DNA of 64,000 nucleotides, from the NCBI GenBank assembly GCA_963995525.1, contig OZ023217.1, forward strand, positions 26,525,587-26,589,586, written 5' to 3'. The notes beneath the pieces are model-generated. The model was not told the DNA's origin, did not search any database, and saw only the letters and a program-made list of their open reading frames with translations. Positions 46,916 to 60,100 of the stretch are shown here, one piece after another. The position numbers and the translations under genes were made by a program. This DNA is from Escarpia spicata. Taxonomy: Eukaryota; Annelida; Polychaeta; Sabellida; Siboglinidae. Positions within the stretch are counted from its first letter, which is position 1; each line of letters starts with the position of its first letter.

Positions 46916-49606
46916 CAGGGCCTCAAATTGTTGCCAGTCCAAATTTTTTCCGACATGCTACAAAGCATGGTCAGGCATCACATGCCCGACCGCGTGATCA
47001 AATGTATTGAATGAGAATTCCTAATTTGTATGTATATTTTTTGTTCAAAGCATATGATTCACATTTTAATGCCACTTACAATATAGCACATATAAGTTGT
47101 TTCATTAGAACACATTTAATTGCCACAATTTTCAAAATTACTAACAAAACTATAACAAATTAGCAAACATATTTAATGTGGAATGCCAATTTTTAGATAC
47201 AGTTAAAATGTGTGTATACAAATTGTATACAAGGTCTGATAGGCTATGGAAGCTAATATTTGGAATTTTAAAGCATTTGATTTTTTGTTGTACAAGTATC
47301 ATATAATAATATTAGAAATACTACAGTTCGATTTTGTTTAATTTGTAAAACAAAATATTAGATTAACAAATATTTGTTTTAATAAGTCGCCATGCAATGG
47401 CCATAATCAGTTACAGTTATTAATTAAAACGTTGTGTATTCATGTTGCTCTGAATGTTTCAATTGTTAAACTATAAATCAGTCAAGACATTAATTAATTT
47501 AATTAGCAAGCATAGCTCCATGCCTTGGACCACCCAACACGCCACGGTAATGCCCTAAAAATAGCGCAGATGTAACTAAATCTAGCACAGTCGCCATACG
47601 TTCAGCCTGCATGTTCCACTGCAGGCTGATTATCGCAATCCTGTTCAAAAATGATGTGACATCGTCAAACAAAATCTAGTTTCCGCACTTGTAAATCATG
47701 TTTAATTATCACACAACATACATAATTTGAATAGTGGAAAACTGACAAATGGCATCGGTGATGCATGAAGTTGTATATCGGGCGATAACATAGGTAAACC
47801 GACAAGTTTACACTTCAATTGATCGTAACTTTTGTTTCTATGACGGCATCAATTTCGTGTAACATCAACAGTCAGGGCTGCCTACCTGACAAAAAAATTC
47901 CCATAATGACTCCCCATCACACCCCGCCCCGCTCACTGGTCCACAAGGTTGCCAATCAAACCTTTCTCTGAAGTAAATACAGTGACAAGTCCAGCCTGTT
48001 CACGGTGCCTGGGAATCCAGGAAGTTGCTCATTTAATCATCAACAGTAGATATACTTTGTTTCAACATAATTATTGTGTTGTTACACTGTATCTCCTGTC
48101 TACAACACACAGCAGGAACATTATAATTATTACTAACTATCAATGACAAAGTTAAATTGTTGTATTCAAATAAAACTTTTCAATAAAAAATGGATAGTTT
48201 TAAATTGCAATTACAACAATTATAATACTCTTTTTATATTATTCTAAGACATTTTATAATTATATCCATAACTTTCAGAAAACCATAACTATTTAATGTA
48301 ATTTAATGGTTCTACCTAACGTCATCTTCATTTATTGTTTTCACTATATAATTCTACACCTGTACATTTTATTAATGTCTAGACGCACATTAATGGCACT
48401 GATAATAATATGCTCACGTGCCACATGTCACGTGCCACCACGTGCCAGGCAGTTATCAGCAGGCTGGTGGCAGTCAAAGTTGTAACATTGTACACAGGCA
48501 CAGCAACTACTGACTTTGTAGAACTTGTAGTGGATTAAATATGTGTTGATAAATTGTAACAAGTGAATGAGACAGTTTCTTCAGGGCATCTTGAGCAGCA
48601 GTATTTATAGATTTAGCCATCATTTAATGTGTATCAATTTCTGTAGTCGGATATTTGTATTCCCGTAATACGGCGGCAGTTTCCGTAATGCCGTAATTTG
48701 AGGTGAATTTCCGTAATGAATATGGAGAATCCGTAATGGTAGGCAGACCTGCAACAGTGAACACCAACACATCTCCTCGTTGGTTGATTAAAAACCACAC
48801 GATCCCAATATGATTACAAGTGTGGGTTTTTGATTTGCCGCAACCTGTGTTTTTGCGAAAACCGTACCTTCGCGACGCGCCGTCAGCAAGACATTCTTAG
48901 CACGTATTTTCGCTAAATCACGGACGATAAGTTCGTCAAATAAAGGAATACTTCTAAAAACTTTATACCATTTTAAAGAATGTTATGTTGTCGTTCCAAT
49001 TATATTAAATATGTATCATTTAACACGGCCTGAACGATGTAAGGACTGCGTAACCGGTGGTTTGTCATAGTTTTGCACCATATCTGGCCAGATCCAACAG
49101 TCGCAGCGGCCGATGTGGTAATGCTAGTTAGTTACTGTGATAGTCACTGTTGTCTGTTAGTGGTCGCCGGTGCCTTTGATGCGGTTACAATTACGTCTAG
49201 GAAATCAGTTCACTAAACTGTCCAATCGAGCCTCGTCGTAATCGATGAGTGCTTATTGGAACTCCCCGCCCTTGTTAATTATTTGGTCTACGCAAGTGTT
49301 GCCTGCTTTTCAAACAACCACCCCTAGCGGTTAGGTGACAATTACCCTAGCAAGTCGAGGCCTTAATTGGTTTCTGGCGTGTGTCGGGCAGTTGGCCAGG
49401 CGATCCAGGTGGTCGATTTTCAAAACCAATCTCAATAGATTTTGTAACTGGCTTCGCGGCAGTTTCAATGACGTCAGAAAAATACGGCATGGACGGATAT
49501 GGAAGCGCCAGCCTGGCGGACCCGTCCACAATCAATTTCACCCCGTCCAAAATTGCGATTTTCGAATTTTACCCGTCCAAATGACAGGTGGATGGGTAAG
49601 GCCCTG
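46916..49606 (-). mobile_element. hAT-type element, copy 2 (2691 bp), inverted relative to copy 1
   Basis: The left end CAGGGCCTCAAATTG and the right end (reverse complement) CAGGGCCTTACCCATCC are flanked by a perfect 8-bp duplication ATAAGAGT (46908-46915 and 49607-49614). The body is the reverse complement of copy 1 with many small differences and without the nested 977-bp element. Together the copies form a 10-kb imperfect palindrome with a 3.4-kb spacer. It has no intact transposase frame. The segment at 48655-48745 is rich in CCGTAAT words that differ from copy 1. Confidence 0.92.
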
Positions 49607-49614
49607 ATAAGAGT

Positions 49615-50450
49615 TCAAAATAGGCCACAGTAATAATAAGGAAGAGCTTATTTATATTACTGTATACAAAATATAAGCAAAGTTATTTTATAAAAAAATC
49701 AAAGAAAAAGTAATACAGAATAATAAAGTTTAATAACAATAAAGAAAGAATTTATGATTTCACATACAGTGTATACCACACACACTAATCTAATCTCAAA
49801 TTTACACAAGACAGCACTAAATTTCTAAAACCGGTAAAATAATACCAAAACAACAATCACTAAAACCCTAGGAGAACAACAACCGTCAACAACAATAACC
49901 GGTACTCGGCAAGATGGCCCTACTTTCCTGTCAGCCAAGCCATAACCTCTATTTATGTATATATTCAAGCATAAACGGGATCACAACAATGTCAGGCAAT
50001 ACACATCTATGGCAGAATCACTAAAACATAGGGGCTGACCAACTGGAAAAGGGCTCTCCCGCGTCACTGTGAAAGTCTTCCACAGCAAATTTCTATGTAA
50101 TGTCTGTTTTTAAAACATACAAGTACAATAAAGGTCATATGTAAGATAAAATATAACAGGTCATACATGAAAGGCAAATTATAGCAATAGACATGGTAGT
50201 GAAATTTAAAACAAATTCACGTTACGAATCGGCATAGTACCAGTGACACCACCTAGTGCAACATAATAAAAATTACCTTGTTACATATATACATGTATTG
50301 TATCATACGGTGAAGATGTATTAATTCTGAATCTGCACGTCATGCTACAAATTCAGATCATGATGACTGATGATACTCATTTAGTCAGTTACTAAATCCT
50401 TACGTATCTGCGAATCTCCAGGGACAAGATCGCCCCAGTGTTTTGACTTT
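49615..50450. other. Region upstream of BACE, nothing recognised
   Basis: AT-rich sequence without genes or clear transposon ends between hAT copy 2 and the proposed BACE promoter. Confidence 0.4.
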
Positions 50451-50453
50451 TCC

Positions 50454-50463
50454 CTATATATAG
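50454..50463 (+). promoter_or_regulatory. Candidate TATA box of the BACE-like gene
   Basis: CTATATATAG lies about 30 bp before the CACTTCAAGC region where transcription could start (about 50485). From there to a GTAAAT donor at 50592 no ATG occurs, and an acceptor TTTTATTTTAG at 50947-50957 leads into a second ATG-free stretch (50958-51007) before the start codon. A 5' UTR exon of about 50485-50591 is therefore consistent with the sequence. Inference only. Confidence 0.45.
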
Positions 50464-51007
50464 AAAGCGAATGTAGAACAGACACACTTCAAGCAGTTTA
50501 TTGACCAGTGTGCAACAGTTTTAATCAGTTCGAGAAACGCAGTTTTGTTGCAAACTTGCTCTTGGGTTGGCATACACATTTGTTTGCATTGGTAAATGGG
50601 TTAACTGAGTTTTAATGTTTGATTCATTGTTAATTTTGTCAATAACAGTTCACAGTTTACATCAAATACAAAGACATGGACATTTCTTTTGGTGTTTAAA
50701 ATTATGTTCAATAATGTACTACATCAAGGACATTTTAATATATACATGCAATTTATTTTCAAACTGTACACCGGTTCAACTGGCTCTGAGAGGTAAAAAA
50801 ATTGTATTTTTTTATTCATTCATGTAAAATGTTTTCCAATATGGCTTGTGGATTATGTCTAAATGAGATATTATCCTCTAGGCATGTGCCCCAGCTTCAT
50901 ATACAATGAAGGATTTTACAAAGTGGCAATTAATGACATTGAACTATTTTATTTTAGATATCTCTGGCGATCAAGGGTTGTGACAGACAGTGTTAACAAG
51001 CTACAAG

Positions 51008-51193
51008 ATGTTTGTCAACTATTTACTTGTCACATTTGCTGGCAGTCTTGTGGTTGGGTCTTTACTGCATTTGACAAGATCTGAGGATGTGTTGGCAAGG
51101 AGCAGCTTTGTAACGAGACGGCAAGTGATTCTTCACGGCAAGCCTGGACAGGGTTACTACACAGAGATGTTGATTGGCACTCCGCCACAGAAG
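51008..51193 (+). CDS. BACE-like, exon 1
   Basis: Starts at ATG 51008, the first ATG in the proposed transcript, and is followed directly by a signal peptide, which decides the start. It encodes 62 residues ending GYYTEMLIGTPPQK, then the donor GTAGTT. The dibasic RR before QVILHGK is a plausible pro-peptide cleavage site. Confidence 0.88.
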
Positions 51194-54100
51194 GTAGTTT
51201 TTTGGCAATGAATTTAATAGCAGATTATTTAACATGTTGGTGTTGAAGGGCAAATTGTAGAAAAATATACTGCAATATTATCAAGTAATGTTTATAATTT
51301 GACTGCTGTACATGTATAATTTGTTTTAATATATTGGTAATTGCTTCAATGTGAAACTAAGACTATACATTTTGAGGCAAACATTCCATAAATTTTAATT
51401 ATGATGGTGATTAATTCCATTATAACTGACACAGCACTTTGCAAAGAACAATTCTAAATGATACATTTTTCTTTTCCAAAAACTGTAAAATGTAAAAAGT
51501 AAATATAAATGGCTTGAGCCTAGAAGTCTTAAACACAAATTTAATAAACACGTGACTGGCAAAATGTTTTACCAAAATTTCAATAATTAGGAACAATTCC
51601 AGTTTGATGTTCTTTGAATTGCAATGGATTATAGCTTAGAAGTTTTTTAAAGGCTGTTTTAAAACTTTAGTAAATGTTGTGAATATAAACTTGTGTACAA
51701 ACAACATTAAAAAAGTTGAAAACAAAAACATCACAATTTATTATTCAGCCATACTTGGATAGAACACTATCTATTTCTTTGTACAATTACATAGTGATCA
51801 TTACATTTACTGTATTCATTAAAGTTGATTATGTTTTGACATTTATATTGTCATTGAAGTTAATTAAAAAAATTATTCGCTAAAATAAGCTTTTGACTGG
51901 TGTTTTAACAGTTTTTACCTGCTTCCAGTAGTATTCTGGCAGTTTGACTGTTCAAAACCAATTTAAAATTGCAGAAACACCAAATTTATTTGATGTTTTC
52001 CAAGTAATGTTTTGCATTACCTCAACAATTTGGAAGAAACTAAGAACAAATTTGGCTGACAGTCACATGACACTTCTCTGAGGCAAGTCATCTGCTTTCT
52101 AACAATGCCAGCCTTCTAACAATGTAGAAATCACTTAAGACATTTTTAAAAAGTTGATCTGAAATGATAGTTTTCCATAAACTATAATAAAGTAAGATGT
52201 TTCGTTTACAGTGGAACATGTGGGTGATTGAAATTTGCCAGTTTCTGTTGTCTTATGTGTCTAGCTGAACGTGCTCATAGATACTGGCAGTAGCAACTTC
52301 GCTGTTGCTGCGACACCTCATGCAGACATAAGCGTCTTCTTCCACTACCTCAGGTAGGCCTATTTGTATCTTACAGTAATGTGGACAATTCCATGCACAA
52401 AATAAAATATTGAATTACCCGGTATGTCACTTCCACAAGATTCACGTTCTTGGTGTGTTTTCCATGCTATTGCATATCAGTTCTCATTGTTGGTGAAAAT
52501 TGGTGTTATTAACATTACAAAGCAGGAATACCTTGTTTGAGAACTAATTGATACACTGCAAAACATACTGATACTGCATGAAAGAGAATGCATAAACAAA
52601 ACATATTGCTGTAAATATATAACTTATGGTGACAATAATGAGATTGTGCAATAATGAGAAGGTCAGTACATTATTTTTTAAATGAAAAACACATCTTAAT
52701 GTTTAGTATGTTTGTCAAATTCATTATCATGTGATATTAACAGTACACCCTGATAATAATTTCTCAAAATTGTTTCACAAATAATGTCTCTAAAAATAAC
52801 ATTTAAATCCCAGTGATGTCACGATCTGAAGTTCAAGGTTTTTTCTATTAGGTGACATTATAGTGTTACTTCATGTCAAGACAAACTGCGTTTCATGTGG
52901 TATCGTATTCACAGGTTTAGCAAGTTTAGTCAGTGTACCTCAACCAGGTTTGTAATGGAATGCATTTCTTTTTGTCTATGTGTAAACGAAACTAAATGTA
53001 ACATATGTTAAATGTGTAGTGTATGTTAAATATAATATTCATTATATATATTTGGAAACCAGCCTTGGAGAAAGATCCAAATGATCCAAATCCAACAGAA
53101 TTCGTTGATCAAAATGTCAAGGAGACTCTTACCCCAATGAATGTACAAGAGGGAATTGTTATTTTCACTGTCATCGGTCATCTTGGATATTTCAATTTTT
53201 TCAATGTTGTGAGAGTCAACATGCATATTCTGAATCAGTAAATATCTTGTTTACGTATACAGTTAATATATATGGTGTAACATCGAATTTATTATAACAT
53301 ATTATATTTTCACTGTAATAGTAGTGATTTTGGCAACTGTCTTGGATTATCCCAATATCCCTTTGTCATACACTGCTTCCACCAGTTTTTCTATTGGAAT
53401 CCTTGTATGCAAAGCCCAGTGGCCCTGACATTAATGGTGATGTGAAGGTGTTGGAGCGCAGATTCTCAAGTACCTTAAGTCCATCACCAACTCCAGCATG
53501 GACTCACTTCAGTTCGTGTATAGAGAAAACTGGTCTTTTTATGACACTGTAGCCTTGCCCCTCCACATGTATGCATGCATCCTGTTCGTGGATTACACTA
53601 CAGTTCTGTGTTAAAAACGATCATCCTGCAGAAACTCTGACAAGCAGCATCTGTTGTCGGTAGACGTCTCCATGTGTTATTGGATCCTAGACTTTCTTCT
53701 GCTCCGACCTGAGGTCGTCAGAAAGAATAATATGGATTCCAACACTATCATCTTGAAGACTGGAACACACCAAGGTTGTGTCCTCTCCCCGCTCCTGTAC
53801 TCGCTCTTCATGAATAACTGACTGAGTGTCTCAACTCTCCTCCATACAGCTGGTGAAGTTTGCAGATGATACCACCTTGGAAGGGCTGGTAAGAAACTCA
53901 CATGAGTCTGAGTACGGCCATGAAGTGGATAGGCTAGTGTCATGGTGTGACAGAAACAATCTTCAACTGAACATATCCGAAACAAAGGAGATGATTGTTG
54001 ATTATAGAAAGGTGAAAGCCCCAGTTGCTCCCTTTATCATCAGGGGTGAAGCCATCAAAAGGGTGGAATGGTTTAAATTTGTGCAAAAACACAGATGCAG

Positions 54101-57100
54101 TCGTGAAGAAGGCTCAGCAAAGGCTCTACTTCTAGCTGAAGAAGTTTGGTCTGAGGAGAGAGATTCTTGCTCTGCTATTTCAGAGTATTCTTACATTCTC
54201 CATATGTGTGTGTTTTGGCAACATTAACCAGTGTCAGATAAACAGACTTGGCAGAGTGGTGAAAACTAAGATCGACGGCAGTGAGCTCATGCTGCTATTA
54301 GTTATATACAGTGAGAGATCCAACATGAAAACTCACAAAATCATCACTGATCCCACACACCCCACCCATCATCTGTTTGAACGTCTTCCATCAGGCAGGC
54401 AATTCCAAAATCTCAGAGCAAAGACAAATCACTTCAGAAACAGCTTCTTCCCCCATGCCATGTCTACATTATCAGAGATTGAACCAAACCCTTAGAAATA
54501 GAGGAGTGTGTGCGCACGTGTCACTAATGCTCAGAAATCGTAGACCATGATATTCTTTTACCATAATAATGAGCACCCTATGCCATTTGTTTTATTCTTC
54601 TTTTATTTGTTAGTTTTAGTTTAGCCTAGCAATTTTATTGGATATTTTTTAGACAATGCTATTATTATTTTGACTGAGTGTACAACACCAAAACACATTC
54701 CTAATCGACATATATTTTAGATATGTTAAAGCAATAAATTGTCTATATATGGTATATATAATTTACACACAAAAAGTAAGTGTCTAGGTGGTATAACATG
54801 GAACTTGTGGTCAATTCTATATTATATGTTCACCTACTTTTGGTCATCTTGGATATTTAATATTCCTCAAGGATGCCATGGTGGCATCATGCAATTTCTG
54901 AATTGGTAGACCTTTTAGTTTTGTAAACAACCAAAAAACATTAGGGAAACTGGAGGTATTTCACTGCATGGTTCAGCTAAAAAGCACTGGTTGGTAGCAG
55001 GACTCAGGTTTCTGTTTATTCAGGCACTGCAACAGTTTTATTATTACAAATGGTATTTGAAAGTTTGATACGATAGCTTTGTGCCACCGAATTACTATTA
55101 TTGTTTTTCTTTGATGTTCTCATCCTCCAGATCTGCCACATTTGTAGACCTTGAAAAGGAAGTCGAATTGCCATACACAAAAGGTAGCTGGAAGGGTATA
55201 TTGGGTTCAGACATTGTCTCTCTTGCATCCCTGCCGAATGTCACTGTGACAACAAATATTGCCTGCATCATTAGCTCAGAGAAATTCTTTGTCAAAGATG
55301 CTCATTGGCAAGGAATACTTGGCCTTGCATATTCTGCAATTGCTAGGGTAAGTATGCTTTTATTAATAACTAAACTAGAAATCATTTCGATTAACTGCTC
55401 AGTATTATTGATGTATTGGGAGTCGTTAACAAATGTCAACAAATAGCTATTCATAAGATCGTACTAATGCTCAGACACCCTGTTTCCCCCTAAACCAATA
55501 CTTTATAATGTTGATAATTTTTCAAATTGAAAGATATGTAGGTATATAAGTGTTAAGATGCAGTATATGCATAGGACATAATAACCATCACAATAATGTT
55601 TGCAACATTTTTAGTCCTTTGGCCGAAGGTCCAAGGGACTATTGCCATCGCTCTGCATCTGCCGTCCTCCGTCCGCCATTAGCTGCCGTATCTCAGAAAC
55701 CGTTCAACAACTGTTTCTCTAATTTTGCATAGACATATCTTAGGGCACTGCCACTATGCACAAGAAATCTGTATTTGATTGAATCATTCTAAGGGCACCT
55801 AAGGGGCCTCCAAAGTGCAAAAGTTTTACATTATCTAGTGATGTGGTTTTGAGAAGGGCCCTTGAGACCACCCCCAACCGTAGATTTTGTTTAATGTGCC
55901 ACAAAGTCAACACCATGACTAAACTCTGCAGCCTAGTACTACTGTTCCATTGAGACCTTGAGTAATCTTTAATTGGTCACAGAGCCCAGGCAGAGTAGAC
56001 ACACTTGACCCCTGTTAGACTGAACAGTTGCCTAACACTTTTTATCTTCAAAACTTGATTTTCTATAATTGCAAGTTGTGTTTATTTTGATTTTCATTTA
56101 ATTATTATAAAATGGTGTGACTGTGGTGTCTATTGGTTAAAGATGTATTGTCTGTAGAAACCTGTAGGTGACAAACATATCAAATTTATATTCTGTCACC
56201 TGTAGGTGACAAACATATCAAATTTATATTCTGTCACCTGTAGGTGACAAACATAGAAAATTAATATTCTGGACAACTATAGAGTGAAATATCCTACACT
56301 TTATTGATATCAAATGCATTCAACTGTTCTGTTTATGCTTGCCATGCCTTGCGTAGACTTGGTACTGTGTAAATCAATTGTATCACTATAGACTAATAAT
56401 TACAGATTCACAATATAGTTGACACCTAAAACAACCAAATGTCAACCATTAGAAGAGTTGACATTGTTCTGCTATACACAAGCAAGAAATCTGTATTTGA
56501 TTGAATCATTCTAGTGTCATCAGCATATAGTAGAACATACATTTTCTACATCATCATCCCTAAGGTTGTTGTAAATTTCACCAGCTGCCATGTCAAGTCC
56601 GTTATAATTGTGACTAACAGTGTTCAAAATGATTCAGATAAATAGCAAATAACAAAGGACACAAGTTTTCTCCTTGCCATACCTCTACATCACATGAGAA
56701 GAAGGCTGACACAGCCTGGCCCTGATTTATACATGATTTAGCATTTTTGTACATGTTGTATACAACTTTCAACACAGTACCATTAATACCACTATTATCT
56801 TAGACCACAGTGAGGACTGGTCTACTAAATCAAATGCTTTCTTATAATCGATGAAGGCACAATAAAGCCTTTTGCGTTGAGACAAATACAATTCAACCAA
56901 TACCCCTATTTGAACATTGCCTATTCTTCACCTATTCACTTTGTTTAGGTATGTGGTCAGTCTGGTGTTCTGAACAATCACTAAGGATTAATGAACACTT
57001 GTGCAGAATGTCACCCACTTGGCAGGTTTAATTGATCTATTCAGCAATGAGGACACTGCTTACGCCTCCCTCTGGACACTGTCACTCACAGTGTTGTGTA

Positions 57101-60100
57101 TTGTCTTAGTTGGTGCATTGAGCTAATCTACTTGACCATGAATCAGTGGTGGCTCTGGTTGTGTATTACACCCAGCTGTGGAGCTAAGATTCTCTGCCTG
57201 CTATTGTTTGATGGAAACTGACTAATGTGTAATTGGTCACTGGCAGTAGCTTGCATCAACAGACTGCATTAAGCCACTAGACCCCTGTAAAACTGGACAG
57301 GTGCCTGTAGGTTTTAAACTGTGTCAAACAGTGAGTCTACCTTTTGCTCTCAAATAATCTGTCCCCTTACTTTTACACATGAAGACATAATCTGGCATAA
57401 CTTGATAAGTCTTTGTAGCAGCACATTTGTACTTCCAGTGTATCATTGCAACATAACATACATATTACATACTGTGTGCCACATTTGAATGTTGTGCATG
57501 TAATATTTCCATGTAATCCATTTGCATATATAATGTAAAACTTCAACAGCCGTTTTCTTAATTTTCACATTTTGATCCCTACCATGTTCAATGCTCCATA
57601 ACTTTGCAAATTTTTGTAGCAGTCATATTTTTTGAACCTGTAAAGCACCCTACCAAACCTTTACAAGGATGTAAGAAAACAATGTTACAATTTTTCTGAC
57701 TTATCACTCATTTGGTCAGTTGGGGTCACATATAGACGTATCAGTCCAAAGGACTTCAGGGCCACTTGGCCCATTTTTTACAATCACTATAATTATGCAA
57801 TTCACACATGATTAGCGTTTAAAAAAACTAGTAGGCCTTGACTCTTCCTTCATACACTTTGTATGAATAGTGGATAATTGTCAACGACCCATCAGAATGG
57901 GAGCTGAGTATATTTACTGCTAATGATGTCAAAAGGTCAGACCATGCTCAGGTGCAGATGAGTCAGACCATTCACTGGCATCACAATTGCTGTCGGATTA
58001 TGGGCTTTGTCCCTAAAATTACCTTTTAATAGGTCCAAAAAAGACATATTTAATGGAATAATGCCAAGGATAAAGGTAATGTCAAATTATCCCTTGAGGT
58101 TCCTCAACTATGGAATGACCAATGACAGCAACTTTTTATTGTCAGCAATCCCAAAAGAGTGAGAAAAAATGGCATGTGTTTAATAGAATGATGCCAAGTA
58201 TGACATTTCCATTTTTGTATTATTATGCCACTTTGTCAGAGCTGATGGCTGTATTTTTATCTCTCCATATTTGTTTGGTTTGAGACAAGGTCAAATGAAA
58301 TTATGATGGTATTATGGCCTGGTTGTTGGGTCTCAGTCGACGCACCACTTAATGATATTCAGCAACCCTTAGCACATCAATCTACATTTAGATGAGTTTT
58401 CTATCAGACACTTGGTCATTTCAAGTCAATAAATGACCACAGGTTCTTGAACTAATAATGCAGCATTTTTATGCTGACTAATGTATACTTATAATACTAA
58501 ATGAACTGCATATGATACTGAGAGTGAGAGTACTGTGTTGGTGATATGACTGCTGTTGTAGCCAGACCCTTCTGTTGAAACATTCTTTACCTCAATGACG
58601 CGGCAGTTGCATGGTGCAAAAGATGTCTTCTCAATTCAACTGTGCGGCACAGTTGACACAGACAACCAGACAGACATTAGCACTGGTGGCACTATGGTAA
58701 ATACAGCAACCTTTCTGTGGCCCTTTCTGTTTCATATTGCAGTTTCAGAGAGAATGCCCACCACCCACATATGTATCATACTTATTTGTCCTTATCATAC
58801 CAGACATGCAGTTTTATGGCAGCTAGTTGTTACCATCACACAAGAAAATGTTTATTTCAACAATTATGTAATGCAAGAGGGGAACAGGTATTTGTGCCTT
58901 AAGGTAGCTGGGGCTGGTATCATGTCAGTTGATTTCTTAATTGTTTTCTTCATAGAACATTAGTAGGTGTCAGTATGAACATGTGTACTATTAAAAAAAC
59001 CAAGGCATTAGCGCCATATGTCACCAATCCATCCTTTAAAAACTAGTATTTTTAGTTGTCTGTGGAAAGTCCCTTTTCAGATTCTTGGAAACTGACGATG
59101 TTTCCATAGTGTCGATCACGTATGCGTCAGCCGAGTTCAAACATAAGTTCGTTCACCGTGAACGCAGATCATATCGCTGTTGTATTATAGTTCCCTAAAT
59201 GCATCACACTGACTAAAAGTGTCTGTAAAATTGTGTTCAAATAAGCCACATGCCAGTGAAAAAGTCACATTTCTAAGCAAAAAACAAGCATCTGGTGACA
59301 CTTGTATTATCAGTAACAACCAGGAAGTATTACTTAATGTAACTTTTTTTATAAAAACTACAATACTTACAAAGCCATATCTTGGCATATGAACTCGACT
59401 TGTGTTTACCTCAAATTGCACGAGATGGTTTTATGCTTGGTAAAGGGGTCGTGCCGAAAATGCAGTATGGATTTTTGCTGTCTTTCAACATTGTAGCAAC
59501 ATTTTTAAGAAGTTGTATCAAACTTAATATGCATTTGTTTACAAAAAACTCATACGAATGTCAATAACGTGGTTGTACTTACAACCAAACAAATTTTTCT
59601 TTTGGGGAGTTTCTCAAAATGAAATAAAATGCAATTTTAGGGTGATTTTTGACATATTTTTTAATTGTCTTTAAACACATTTCAATATCTCTAAACAACA
59701 TAAAAAATCAATTCTTTTTTGGTCTGGAGTATTGTATCAGAGGCATTGTCTGAGAAAAAATTGTTACTTTATCTTCAAAACATTTATTAATTTTATTTAA
59801 ATCAAAACAAGCCTGTCATAGGCAACCTTACCACCTTAATGCTATAGAGCATTATGTGGGGAGGAGGTGTTTACAAAACTCATCTAACACCACCACTGTA
59901 TTCACTTCACAAGCTCAAAGGACTTTTATCACTACATAAATGAGTTAGACATTTCTTAGTTTCAGAGTTCAGAGTATTTAACTATTTAACTGATAACTAG
60001 ATTATTTTTTAAGAGTCACGTTTCTAAGAAAAGGGCATCATAAATGTTGAATACTAAGACATTAATTTGTATGTGTCAGTCATTTATACATGATCACATA

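Noticed and set aside
53026..53241. Short frames on both strands in BACE intron 2
   Set aside because: No domain, no splice borders that would fit the BACE phase, and exon 2 joins exon 3 directly in phase.
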